A DNA stretch of 64,000 bases from Utricularia gibba (GCA_002189035.1 NEEC01000002.1:1116001-1180000), one strand, 5' to 3'; counted from the stretch's first letter, positions 50,174 to 61,399 are shown. Translations and numbers: made by a program. The notes: generated by a model from the letters alone, not told the origin.

Positions 50174-50502
50174 CGTCGGAGTGGACGAGGGTTCAAGCTA
50201 GGGTTTTAGTGACCCCGTGACGTATATATACCATACTATAATTCATACCATTTTCAAAATGTTGGAAAAAAAATATTAATTTAAAATCCGGTTTTAAAAG
50301 CATTGTTCCCGTTTCGTTTCCCTTTTCCATCCAACAACTCGCTCCACGACGCACAGAAAACCAGATGCTCGGTGCATGAGGGCGATGTAGTTTCATAAGA
50401 ATCACTTGGAAAAGTGATACCTCTCCCACCAAAGCGAAAAGGGTTGCCATTATTCAACATAAGCATCATCAGACAACTCTCTGGGGAGCTCGATGGAGAT
50501 GG

Positions 50503-50916
50503 ATGAGCCTCCATTTTCATCTTTCTGCTGCTGCTGCTTCTGTTAAATTACAGCAGTTTCTAGCTGAGATTCAGCAGCTGCTGCCGGCTATTCTTCCCCC
50601 TTTTAGTACTGTGTCTTCATTCCCTTGGATTGTTGCAACTGATCAAAGTTGGTTCACAGTAAAGTTACTCTTTCAAACCAAGAGGCTAGAGAGAGTTGAT
50701 AATGGGATTGTTGCAACTGCTTCTGTTAGATTACAGCAGTTGCTAGCTGAGATTCAGCAGATGCTGCTGGCTGTTCTTCCCCCTTTTAGTACCGTGTCTT
50801 CATTCCCTTGGATTGTTGCAACTGATCAAAGTTGGTTCACAGTTAAGTTACTCTTCAAACCAGCATGTGTGAGGAGGCTAGAGAGACAGCTGATAATGGG
50901 ATCCATTCCATTGTAA
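50503..50916 (+). CDS. Unrecognised 137-residue ORF made of two 61-residue repeats
   Basis: ATG-started frame between the MAM33 and TOPP genes. Almost all of it is a two-copy tandem repeat with a unit of 183 bases (61 codons), so both copies share one frame. Each unit reads LQQxLAEIQQ, then ILPPFSTVSSFPWIVATDQSW (VLPPF in copy 2), then FTVKLLF. I do not recognise the family. No signal peptide or membrane segment is evident. It could be an untranslated repeat that happens to stay open, or part of a longer transcript. Confidence 0.3.
   Translation: MSLHFHLSAAAASVKLQQFLAEIQQLLPAILPPFSTVSSFPWIVATDQSWFTVKLLFQTKRLERVDNGIVATASVRLQQLLAEIQQMLLAVLPPFSTVSSFPWIVATDQSWFTVKLLFKPACVRRLERQLIMGSIPL
50535..50905 (+). 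repeat. 183-bp tandem duplication, two copies
   Basis: Copy 1 about 50535-50716 and copy 2 about 50717-50900. The CAGCAGTTxCTAGCTGAGATT block recurs at 50551 and 50734, and ACTGATCAAAGTTGGTTCACA at about 50638 and 50821. Long stretches are identical, so the duplication looks fairly recent. Confidence 0.92.
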
Positions 50917-51099
50917 ACAGCCAAGAAACTAGTTTTCATGCGCATGATTCGTTCCTGACATTCACTATCTACATCAAACGCGGTGCGTCTGTTGATCTTA
51001 GCACGGCACGGTGCTGAATGCATGAATGTAAAGCAAAAGCCGAGAGAATGGTTTTATAGAATGGAGGATATCACAGAGAGGTTAGCCAACCTTCTTGAA

Positions 51100-52850
51100 T
51101 CACATTTTAGTGGACATCAAGACCTTGCCTTTCCGCTCTGCGGGCTTCAGGATTTGAAATGAACACATCAAGTTTTCATCTACACTCATCATTGCTCCAG
51201 CATTATCGAATTCACCACAGTAGTTCGGGGCTGAAAAAATCGTCACAAGCTGCCGATCCGCGAAGAATTCATACCCATCTTCCACAACCTGAGAAGCAAG
51301 CTCAGAAGCATGCACAAAATGGAACATAACAGAAGTTTTAAAAGAAAAGTGGAAGCAGATGTAACCTGATGTGCCCGACAAATGAGATCCAAGTCATGCT
51401 TTGTCAGGAACTCTGAAACCTTATCAGCACCAAAAGTGAAGGAAACTCCCCTGTCATTCATGCCCCATCCTCTAACATCCTTACCAGGATCAGACCAGAG
51501 TAAATCGCAAAGCAAGCCGGTGTCGGGGATCACGGTTGGGCGGGGCAAGTTTCTGATCTGATCTAGGTGGTTCAGTTCTGGAGAAAGGCCACCGTGCATG
51601 CATAGTATCTTGTCATCAACAAGTGCAGCAACAGGGAGGCAATTGAAGCAGTCAGTGAAGGATTTCCATAGTTTCACATTGAAACGACGCTTGCATTCAT
51701 CATAGAAGCCATATATCCTATTTATGGAAGCGCATTCATGGTTGCCCCTGAGAAGGAAAAAGTTCTCTGGATACTTGATTTTGTATGCAAGTAGAAGGCA
51801 TATTGTCTCCAAACTCTGTTTCCCACGATCTACATAATCTCCTAGAAATAGGTAATTCGACTTTGGAGGGAATCCCCCATACTCAAAAAGGCGTAGAAGA
51901 TCGCTGTATTGCCCATGAATGTCACCTGCAACAATATCCAACAGTGCAAGTCTGTATCCATATACCATGGGAGAAAGTAAGAAAACACAGAGCAAAATAA
52001 AGGATCAGTGATACTTTCTGTATTATCAGGACAAGGAGGAAATGGATAAAGGGATCCCCATTCACTTTTGTAAACCATTCTGGGATACCTCTATGAACTT
52101 AAGAAGCAACTAAAGATTTCAAATACCATAAAAAGTGCATATCGAGTAACCATCTGATGCAACTTTGGGAAATTAGTGAGGAGATCAAGATTTCAAATAC
52201 CACGCAAAGTGTCTACTCAAGAAAGTCATGAAATCACGGAGTTCTGTTTCATGGGAGAACCTCATGAGCATTCAACTTCAAAACAGAGAGAACTTTCATG
52301 ATCACATTGTTATTTCTGATTTCCAGATTCACTTCACTGCACATCAATATTGTAACATGGGTTTTCCGAGATACTTATGAACTGATGTACTTTGACAAAA
52401 CCATGAAAAATTCTGCATAATCAGGCTATGGAAACTGAGGACGGAGACGCGCATCCGCCCTAAACAAGTGAAATGGAAACAAGCAAGCACGGAAGGAAAC
52501 AAAACACAAGCTGAAGAATCCCTGGTAAACCCCGAAAATACGAATAAAAAAGGAGAAAGCATCTTTCGGCAACAAACCCATAAATGGATAAGCCTTCAAT
52601 ATTCACCCGAGAAAAAAGAAGGAAATTTTGCGCACACAGAAAAATCCACAAATCGGAAGAACAAAATCATACCACAAATCTTGATGGGCGCTTGGAGTTC
52701 GAGAAGATTTGGCTGACTCGCAAAAATTTCACGCGACGCAACACACAGCTGCTTTATTTCAGATTCAGCAAGCGGTACCAATTTCCCCGGCTTAAAGGAT
52801 CGAACTTCCACCAGTTTTTCAATAATCCTATCCAACAACGCAGGGTCCAT
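51100..52850 (-). CDS. TOPP: Serine/threonine protein phosphatase PP1 catalytic subunit (TOPP type)
   Basis: Three exons: 52673-52850, 51366-51925 and 51100-51288, giving 308 residues in phase, normal for plant PP1. All metallophosphatase motifs are present: GDIHGQ, GDYVDRG, RGNHE, the [12 protein letters not shown] segment, MHGGLSP and [17 protein letters not shown]. The enzyme dephosphorylates phospho-Ser/Thr substrates in cytosol and nucleus as a complex with regulatory subunits. The C-terminus is short after FQILKPAER. The first intron (51926-52672) is 747 bases long. In Arabidopsis a TOPP gene (TOPP4, from memory) lies close to P5CS1, which matches this arrangement. No anomalies seen. 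Confidence 0.97.
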
Positions 52851-55260
52851 AACTTCCCCAGCGCCCCCAAAATCCTCCCCCTTTTCTCTTCACCCCCTGA
52901 AACAACAAAATTGTGCAAGGAAAGAAATTTTTGTTTGTGAGTGGGGTGGGGTCTTCAAGTCTGAATTTTCCTTGGGAAGAATACTTCCCCACTTCTCTTT
53001 AATCGAATTTCCGGGGATCTGCTTATTTCGCCTTTTTTATATAATATTCACCAGGAAAATCACTGTCTCTGGACTAGTGGCAGAAGCAGTGCTCCCAACA
53101 CCATTGACCTTAGGCGTAGATTAAGCTTCCACAGATGGGTATAATTGCCGGTTCTACTTCGACATCGCTAGGCGGAGCCATTTGCTGTCAGTAGCATCAG
53201 CTTCGTATCATTGCCTTTGTATTCAACTTGGTCCACCACTCATCCTTATCAATTATCCGTTACAGGTTTCCGTATCCCGCCCGCCACCTGCAAACATTTA
53301 AAGTAAGGCAATGAAGAGAACCAGCAAGGACACTCCATTTAATGAAAAGATTCATATGTCCTAATCGCTTAGGTTTATTTCTTGATAAACTATTCTGACA
53401 ACTGTTTGGTAGTAAGCAGATTAGCTTTCTACATTTTTTTTTTTCGCACAGCTTTAGCTTTCTACATGGGGGAGGGGAAATGTATCACTTTCTAGTTTCT
53501 AGCGTTTCTAAACTCTGCAACGCTACCCAACATCGTGATGGCATGGTGTTCGCCAAAGCGACAAGAGAACGGTTAACCTTATGGCAAGTTTTGAACTTTC
53601 AGCAATTCTATTCTGAATACCTTGTAGATTGGTGTGGTGGTGATTTTCATTAGTATTCATTGCCATGACGTGTGAAAACATGAACTAGAAAATTTCCAAG
53701 ATCGCTTGACGACCACCTTGATAGCATTGAAAATTTCCAAGATTGCAGATGAAAGTTTTTTTTTTTTTGAAGGCAGAGATCGAAGACCAGACTTCTGGAT
53801 GCCTAAAATTCAATGGGCCATGAATTATCAATTTTGGCCGGCTCAAGCTAAAAAGGTCCCGACTTGTAGATGTTTCACAGTAATGGAGTAGACTTGAGAA
53901 TCTTGAGCGTTGTGAAATTTAAAACGAGTGCCATTTGTATTCCAATACCCCACATGGGAGTTGCCAAGTCGCTTTAAACCTCTTTTTTTTTTTTTTTTTT
54001 TTTGAATGAGGCATCTTTTGCCTTTCATTTCATAATCTCCATGAATTCGCTCGTTGAAGATCACACTTCACAGCAATACATAATATCTCCATCGGAACCC
54101 CACAAGGGGAATTGGAACTTTCCTTCCATATGTATGCCATGGATTGAGCTGTCTTGTGTGGAACTAAGAGTTACGTCCCGATTCGAGTTTTCGGTGGCTG
54201 TTGAAACCTAAGATTGTCTTTCTTGCTACTTCTTTCCTTATCTTCTTACTTTCCACCTCAATCTTTGTCACTAGATTCCTTTCCATTCAATTTCTTTATT
54301 TCTTTCCCCAAGCTAAGAATCTCAAGTTCTTGCTTTGTCTTGGAAATATAGCTTTATCACCGACATTATTCCCCCTTTTTTACCTCCTTTCCTTTCATTT
54401 TCGTTTCTTGTAGTCCCTTTCACGGTTTCAGACTTCCCTTTCTCGCCTCGCAACCACGGCAATACGGCACCATTTGCCTGCATTTGTCGTATCAGCCTCG
54501 GCCTTATATCGTCTTCTTCAAACATCAGTCACTCGCAGGCCTGCATTCACGTTGTGCCTATCATCCTTTTTTTTTTCATTCGAAAGTTCGTGTTTTTGGA
54601 GGTTTGGAGGGTACCCATTTGATCATTTCAGTTGCATGTGCATTAGGCTGGCTAGAGATGTTCTCTTTTAGTACATTTTTCCCGGTACTCTTCCTAGTTC
54701 TTCCGTCAATGCAAAAGTATCCCCCTTTCCATTTGAAGGCCGTGCGGCCGATGGGCCACAGAACCCGTGTTACTTTCTTAATGTTTTGGTCATGCATAAG
54801 GTTGATTCTTTTTCAAGCTTGTAAATCCCCTTTTGTTTCAGTCGATACACTTATCTACACCTCATACAGTTAGTTGAATTCTTGCTTTGAGGTTTTGTTT
54901 GTCCGCATAAAGTTGGTTTTCACAAGTGGGGCTGGCAACGAGGAAACCCAAACGGGTAGCCGGCATCCTCTGTCCTCTGGCGATGAGAAGATGGTACAGA
55001 ATCCACCTATTAGATCCATGGCAATGCTCTATGTCCTCTCAAAGATTGATGGCCTGTTTTTCTTTTCTGATGCTTGTATTTAAAGCACTGTCGTTTGAGT
55101 TCTGGCCATGTGCAAGAAGAAAATATTTGGCTTTGTGGTTCAACAATCCCTAATCACTGAATGTATCAGTATGATAGTTCTCGAGTTGTTAGAGCCTCTT
55201 TCTAGCATTGAATCCAAATGAATGAAACAGAAACTGCATGATTTGGGCAGCTTCCCATCC
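52851..55260. other. Gene-free region between TOPP and RopGEF
   Basis: About 2.4 kb with no recognisable gene, containing a T run at 53981-54003. The left end carries the TOPP promoter and the right end the RopGEF 3' UTR. Several open frames of up to about 130 codons around 54200-55100 are T-rich, hydrophobic by composition and without domain signatures. Confidence 0.6.
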
Positions 55261-57439
55261 TCAGCTGGTAATCTTAGCCTTGGCATCGTTGCTGAGGTAA
55301 CTTGTGAGGGCCTTCTTGACTCCGAAGCCATGGCGAGGAGCCTTGCTGCTGTTGTAACTTCTTGATGGGGTGCCCGAGCCAGGCACAGGATCAAACTTCT
55401 TGTTCACTTTGGTTACAGAGAACACAACCTCATCAGATTTCCGGCTTATGGTATCAACATACAAGACATCGTCAATGCGAGCCACGATGCTGAATGCCAA
55501 GCTCTCCAACACCCTGGAGTAGCTCTCGAGAATGGCCTTCCCCACATCCTGTAAATGAAACAAAAACAGATAGGAACCATGTGATGAAGTGGAATCTGCA
55601 GCAGAGGAATGTAGATGGATGGATATCTGCAACCTTGTTGCCTTGAATTCTGGAGATGTCCAAGTTAGTTTGTGAGAGGTTAGGGAATCTCTGTTTCAGG
55701 CAATGAAGCAGGATCTCTGCTCTCTCAGCTAGAGCTTTGCCTTTGAGTCCATTCATCATGAAGTCCTGAACAAGACCCCAAGATGAAGATGAGGATCTAT
55801 TTTGCTGCATCTCGGGTGCACTCTCCGGGTGCTGCTTTCTCCATAACACGTATGTAGCTGCCTCGAGGCGATTGGCTGTCTCAAGAGCAGCATGCTCGGA
55901 AGAGAGATCAATGCAATCAAGCAGGCATTCCGGGGAGAAGCTTTCAGATGTCAAGTATCGATATATAACTTCACCAAGGCATGCTCTCCCAGTCTGAGTT
56001 CATTCAATGAAAACAAGTTGTGCAAAGGTTAAATCTTTCCATTGCATACTTCTATATAAAAAACCAGATTCATTCGAAGTTCAAACCTTGGGAAGAGTTT
56101 CTAGGTAGGATGCAGGAACTTCCATTTCTGACAAAACTAAGCTGTTTATGGAAGCAGCTGCCTTAAGAATTTGGTTTGTGGATTCACGCTTATGAGACAA
56201 CTTCTTTCTGGTGGACTCAGAAAGGCCATCAGGAGGGACTCGAGGTAAAGGCAGCCACCACTTTCCTTTCTCTCGTGGAGTTGATTTCCCAGATCCATCT
56301 ATTTCTGGTGTAGCAGCAACAATCCCTTGATCAACATACCAAAATTCTGTGTCTGCAAACCCATCAAGTACTTCCTGTGCAAGACATTCCAGCTAGACAA
56401 TAAGCAAAAAGGTGGAAAAGAACAGAATGTGCAACTGTGTGATTCAGTTCCTACAAGTAGCATGTTGTCAAGTTTGCAGAGAGCTGGTAGATTAATGGCC
56501 AGATCCGATCTCGGGCGGCATGTCATCACCTACGAAATGGAAATCAATTCAAATGAGAATGAACCAGGATTTAAAAGCTTCAAATTTTGTGAAACTGAAA
56601 CAGACTTGCCTCAAGGTGACCACCATCAGGGAAAGTTTGCAATGAAGGGACAAACTCAACGATGAAATCACTAACGGAAAGAAGCCATCTCATCTCTCTC
56701 TGCCACATTGCCTTCTTTCCATAAGGTAGTGGTTCCAATCTCCACAATTGACCGAACACGGTAGCTACATAAAGGGGTTGCACAGGTTCATCAACATAAA
56801 ATAGAACACAAAGACAGCTAAGAAAATTCAAAAGCAGTTTCCACTAACATCACATGCTTCTAGCAGTGAAAAATAAGAGTTATTAAATGGAAGGGATGCA
56901 TGAATATAGTGAATCTTCTAACCGCATAGATTAGTTATGGCATTTGAAATTGTCAGTGCTGAGCAAACCCCTTTCCCACCTCCAGACATGTCTTCACCAA
57001 GCAGAAGCTTTGCAAATCGCTCTTTCATCATCTCCAACTCTGCGGGATTCACAGTTATCATCATTCACTCTAAAAGAAAGCAATTGTGGAACAAAAAGGA
57101 TATGAAACTCTGATTCCATCCAGTCTGGGGTTGAAACAAAGAAAAACAGTAGCTGAGAAGTTTAACAAAAATAGTAAAACATCGTAATGTACCTGAAGCC
57201 TTGTTATTCTGCTTTATCAAGGACTCATCCTCTGAGCTCAAACAAGGTTTGCCATTTGCAATTCCCACAGAAACACAATTTGCATCCTCCCCTGTAACCC
57301 AAACCGATGGAAAAAAACTAGAATCGTCAGAACTACTCATGCTCTTGCTACCCTGACCTGAATCCATCATAGAATCACCGCTAATCGACTCATGCCCATC
57401 TTTCTCAACGGTCTTCTCAGCAGGATTTTCACTTTCCAT
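55261..57439 (-). CDS. ROPGEF: Rop guanine nucleotide exchange factor (PRONE domain)
   Basis: Activates plant Rop/Rac GTPases by exchanging GDP for GTP, usually at the plasma membrane downstream of receptor kinases. Seven exons on the minus strand run from [18 protein letters not shown] (57439) to DAKAKITS with a stop at 55261-55263. The N-terminus is acidic and Ser-rich. The PRONE domain spans most of the rest, with [37 protein letters not shown] and [17 protein letters not shown], then [15 protein letters not shown] and the [10 protein letters not shown] block. The short C-terminal tail ([14 protein letters not shown]) resembles the variable regulatory tail. Exons read in frame throughout. 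One intron (56530-56609) uses a GC donor. The subgroup is not certain. Confidence 0.95.
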
Positions 57440-57839
57440 TCAAACACACAAGCCCAAATACGGAAATGCTCACACTCGGGGCCGAATTCGAAAATGGGTT
57501 GACTCATACAACAAAATTCTACTGTAATGTCGAATCCCAATAAGCTCAAAAGGTGCATGCAAAAGAGAAAAAAAACCCAGAACGAGCTCCTTGTTAAGCG
57601 AGTTACTGGAATAGGGCTTATTCAATCAGGTTTGTGTTTGTCGCAGCAAGAATTTGATTTAAAGGTAGGTAGTTGCATTCATTCAGGCAGAAAAAGCAAC
57701 GTCTACTTCCTTGCTCGTGAACATTCAAATCATCCATGGCGGCCATACCCTGGAATGGAATTCGAAATACGCCAGGATCTTGCTGATAATTACAGTTCTA
57801 CCATTCCTGGTCCCGTTTACCGTTAGCACTGGAGGGGGG

Positions 57840-58180
57840 CAACTACCTTCCAAATTTGAATTTTTTTTTTCCATTTCAGATGCATTTTTTTATTAATAAA
57901 TTTTATATAATTTTAAAATATATTCAATGAATTAGCTACCTAATATAAACATCAAGTTACAATAATTTATAAGCTATAATTTTTTTAATATTTTTTAATC
58001 ATTAACATTCAACATGTATGATTTTGATCTCAAATTTTGATCTGTTTATATTTCATTTCAAGTTCAGTCTATTAAAATTATTATTATTTTAACAAAAAAT
58101 GTAAAATAAAAAATAAATTCTGGAAAAATATTAACGTATTTAAATTTTTTGTTATTATCCTTCAGACATAAATTGGCCAC
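57840..58180. other. AT-rich spacer upstream of the sHSP gene
   Basis: About 340 bases of A/T-rich sequence between the RopGEF 5' end and the heat-shock promoter; no coding signal. Confidence 0.6.
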
Positions 58181-58186
58181 TGTAAT

Positions 58187-58199
58187 TTCTAGAATGTTC
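58187..58199 (+). promoter_or_regulatory. Heat-shock element, perfect three-unit
   Basis: TTCTAGAATGTTC is a perfect alternating TTC-GAA-TTC array for heat-shock factor trimers, about 115 bases upstream of the TATA box. Confidence 0.9.
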
Positions 58200-58274
58200 G
58201 GGTAATTTCACCATCCTCTTCTTTTCTATTTCCACCGAGCTCTAGATTTCGCGGTGCGGTGCGGTGCCTTTCTG

Positions 58275-58287
58275 GAGCCTTCAAGAA
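58275..58287 (+). promoter_or_regulatory. Second heat-shock element
   Basis: GAGCCTTCAAGAA matches GAA-TTC-GAA spacing with one imperfect unit (GAG). It lies about 25 bases before the TATA box, the usual proximal position in plant sHSP promoters. Confidence 0.75.
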
Positions 58288-58312
58288 AACTCGCGTTTCC
58301 TCGAAACGCTCC

Positions 58313-58319
58313 TATATAT
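58313..58319 (+). promoter_or_regulatory. TATA box of the sHSP gene
   Basis: TATATAT about 80 bases upstream of the ATG, directly after the proximal heat-shock element. Confidence 0.8.
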
Positions 58320-58395
58320 TTCTCTGCTACTCCAGATGATCATCATCGTCGATCAGTTTCAAACGGTTTAGCAAAGGATCAACTAGCGTCTCACC

Positions 58396-58857
58396 ATGTC
58401 TCTGATTCCAAGCTTCTTCGGTGGCCGCCGCAGCAACGTCTTCGATCCGTTCTCACTGGAAATCTGGGATCCATTCCAGGGTTTGGAAGCGATCGCGAAT
58501 GTTCCATCGGAGACAACCGCCATCGCCAACCCGCGGATTGACTGGAGGGAGACGGCGGATGCGCACGTCTTCAAGGTAGATGTTCCTGGTTTGAAGAAGG
58601 AGGAGGTTAAAGTGGAGGTGGAAGATGGGTCGATTCTGCAGATTAGTGGGGAGAGGAGCAAGGAGCAGGAGGAGAAGAACGATAGGTGGCATCGTGTGGA
58701 GAGGAGCAGCGGGAAATTCCTCCGCCGATTTAGGCTGCCGGAGAATGCGAAACTGGATCATGTGAAGGCGGGGATGGAGAACGGGGTGCTCACTGTTACC
58801 GTCCCCAAGGAGGAAGCCAAGAGGCCGGAGGTCAAAGCTATTGACATCTCCGGTTAG
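58396..58857 (+). CDS. Class I cytosolic small heat-shock protein
   Basis: Single-exon gene of 153 residues (about 17.5 kDa), the usual form for class I sHSPs. The N-terminal arm begins [20 protein letters not shown], the class I signature. The alpha-crystallin domain (about residues 46-135) contains [20 protein letters not shown] and ends with GVLTVTVPK. The C-terminus has KAIDISG, carrying the I-x-I-type anchoring motif. The protein forms dodecamers that hold unfolding proteins for HSP70/HSP100 refolding in the cytosol. Regulation is clear: a perfect heat-shock element, a second proximal element and a TATA box precede it. The 3' end faces that of Rubisco activase 263 bases away. Confidence 0.97.
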   Translation: MSLIPSFFGGRRSNVFDPFSLEIWDPFQGLEAIANVPSETTAIANPRIDWRETADAHVFKVDVPGLKKEEVKVEVEDGSILQISGERSKEQEEKNDRWHRVERSSGKFLRRFRLPENAKLDHVKAGMENGVLTVTVPKEEAKRPEVKAIDISG

Positions 58858-59120
58858 TAGATTTTGTTGCACGTAAGGTGTTTGTAAGCTTGTCTCTGAT
58901 GAATAAGAAGCCACTTCCTGTGGCTCCATGTTTGGTGTGCTCCTGTATCTAGCCTAGATGTGCATCTCTGTGTGTAAGGCTGTGGACTGTGTACGCTATA
59001 TGATACACGATCATGTAAATTTTTGACCCTTTTTTCAAGCAACAACACACAACCCAGAAACAGGGGAAAACCAGAGGTGATAGGAATCATTCCAAGGCTT
59101 CTTCTTTTTCTTGCTGTTGT

Positions 59121-60847
59121 TTAGCCTTCGAAGAAGGTTCCTCTCTCAATGGCGTCCTTATTGGCGTCACCAAGAGCGGCGTCTTTCAGGTAAGTCTCTG
59201 CCAACTGAACTCTTTTAACATTCTCCTGCTCCTGCACCAACATGTTTCCGTACTCCAGCAGCTTGGCAAGGGTCATCTTCGGCTGCTCGAATGTAGGAGG
59301 GCCTTCTCGTGAGTTAACTAGCTTCTTCCCAATGTTTTCCACCCCGACTCCGGTGACCCATTTCCGAACTTCGTCGTCATAAACTCTGGCCCTCAGAGCT
59401 CCGAAAAAATCTGCATCGATTTGCCGGAGAAGAAGAAAGATTAGATTTGGATGCATAGTGATATAAGATGTGTACTCCGGAAGTCATCACCGTACCGATG
59501 GATTGCCCGGGGAAGTTGTCGACGAGGGTGACGATGGCGGACTCAGCGACGTCGTCTTTCTTGAAGATGCCCTTGCAAACACCGATCCGATCCTCGCGAG
59601 TAGGAGCCCAGTAAAATTTCTCCATACGACCGTCACGGATGAGCGGGGCGTAGAGTGTGGAGAAGTCGTTTCCGGTGACGATGATGGGGACGCGAGGATT
59701 CTCCTCCTTGTTGTACATGCCTGGGAGCTGCACGTTGGTGGGGTTATCGGCGATGTTCATCAGAGTAGCGTTAACCATCTGGTTGTTCACAGTGTATTGT
59801 GTGGTGCCGCCAAGACGGCCAGCGCCGGCGTCGAGGTCGTTGATGAAGAGGCAACACATTTTGCCCTTTTTCTTTATGATATCCGCCGCCTCGCGGTACC
59901 TTTGCCGGATCAGCTTCGCTGGTTCTCCGGCGTTTCCACTCTCCAACTCTCCGGCGCTCATCATAATCGGCCTGAAAACCGAAGCATCAGACTTTTAACT
60001 CCACCGAGCAGAAAGCTCTCAGTAGTAGAACAACCCCAAATTGATTTGGCTTACGTGATTCCCATCTTAGCGAAAGCGAGCTCGCATTGGAACGATTTGC
60101 CCTGCCCTTTTCCTCCCCAGATTCCCAGAATCAATGGCACCTGCAACAAACAGTTCAAAATTTACCAAATCCCCATCACTGATGCGCTCAAAAAGTAACT
60201 GAACCAGACCCACCTTGATGTTGGGCAAGGTCATGAAGTTCTTGGCAATGTGAATGACGAGCTTGTCCAAGAACGCCGGCGCAATGTAATAATCTCCCAT
60301 CATGTTGTCAATATACCTGAAAACTCAACCATATTCAGATTCCCCATCTCTACCCCGAAATCGAAATCTGGATCAAAGTAAACGGATTCGGTTTCAGTTC
60401 ATTACACTCTGAGCCCCTGGCTGATGTAATCGTAGGAACTGAGAACAGCGTCGTGAGTGCCCATTCCATCAGGCGCCTGGAACAGCGTGTCCACCATTCC
60501 CTTACCTCTGGTAATATCCTGCTGATCATCGGAAATATCCTTAGCCAATCCCCCCACCTGTCCTTTTCCGTCTGAGTATCCTCGTCGATTTCCTTCGCAG
60601 CGACGATTCTGAAGCACCCAGAAGAAACTTTAGACGCATTCGAGGAGGAGCAAACTTTCTTCAACCCAACCCCAGTCAGAAACGACGAACTCGGAAGCGC
60701 CGCCGTTCCATTCAATCTTACCTGCAAAAATGCTCGAGATGTAAACCCCATAACGCGAAGAGAGTAAAAAGAAAGTGACGTATGCATGTAAGAAAAGTGT
60801 ACCGGCAAGCGGTTGACGGCGCCGAGGCTGGAGACGGCGGTGGCCAT
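59121..60847 (-). CDS. RCA: Rubisco activase, short (beta-like) form, chloroplast
   Basis: AAA+ ATPase that removes sugar phosphates from Rubisco in the chloroplast stroma. Six exons: 60803-60847, 60406-60721, 60214-60316, 60055-60140, 59496-59971 and 59121-59410. With one base restored they give 438 residues. The transit peptide begins [15 protein letters not shown]. Walker A is GGKGQGKS and Walker B is LFINDLDAG, followed by [20 protein letters not shown] and [20 protein letters not shown]. The end is [11 protein letters not shown], with no redox-regulated cysteine extension. A shifted frame across the stop reads [13 protein letters not shown], but without those cysteines either. The frame breaks in a C6 run at 60550-60555 ([13 protein letters not shown]). 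A TATA box (60886-60892) and an ACACGTGT G-box (60957-60964) precede the gene. Confidence 0.96.
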
Positions 60848-60956
60848 GACTTTCCCTTGAGCAAGCAATGAAACAAGGAAGCGAGATATATAACCAGGGG
60901 AAATCAATGAAGGATATCGTCGGGAGTAGTAACCACATAATCGGGGATCAGATCGG

Positions 60957-60964
60957 ACACGTGT
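60957..60964 (-). promoter_or_regulatory. G-box upstream of Rubisco activase
   Basis: Palindromic ACACGTGT about 65 bases upstream of the TATATA element (60886-60892). G-boxes are common in light-regulated photosynthesis promoters. Confidence 0.65.
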
Positions 60965-61399
60965 CGAAAAGCTATTGAACATCGAAATGGGTGCAGGAGA
61001 GTGAAGTGGAGGTTATCAGCTCTCCTCCCTTCTTCTCCACTAAAATTGCTAATTTCCGATTCAAATTAAAATGAATAAATTTGTGACTGCAGGATGCTAC
61101 CCGAGGAATGGACGGCTGTGATTTTTTCCAGCAAACCGGGACCCGTAACCGGAAGCGACGTGTATGGTCGGAAAAATTGCTATGGATAATGCATTTTAAA
61201 AGACGAAAATTTCCGGAAGCTTCCACAAGCACACAAAACAATGCATACCACAAATTTTCATTCCATGGATCAAAATGGATGGCTTTGGTTAGGCTTTTAG
61301 TTCCAAACTCCATCTCACACTTTCTAGTGACATAATTTAGGACCTGATGTGTAGGTGACGAGAATGGCAACGAATGAAATGTGATTGAGGAGTGAGTGG

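Noticed and set aside
54200-55160. Cluster of plus-strand ORFs up to 129 codons
   Set aside because: T-rich frames overlapping each other with no motif, and no supporting splice sites.
8907-60847. Reading the frame-broken genes as pseudogenes
   Set aside because: Each has one or two single-base breaks, otherwise conserved motifs and splice sites, and phases that close when one base is restored. Independent decay of so many adjacent essential genes is unlikely.
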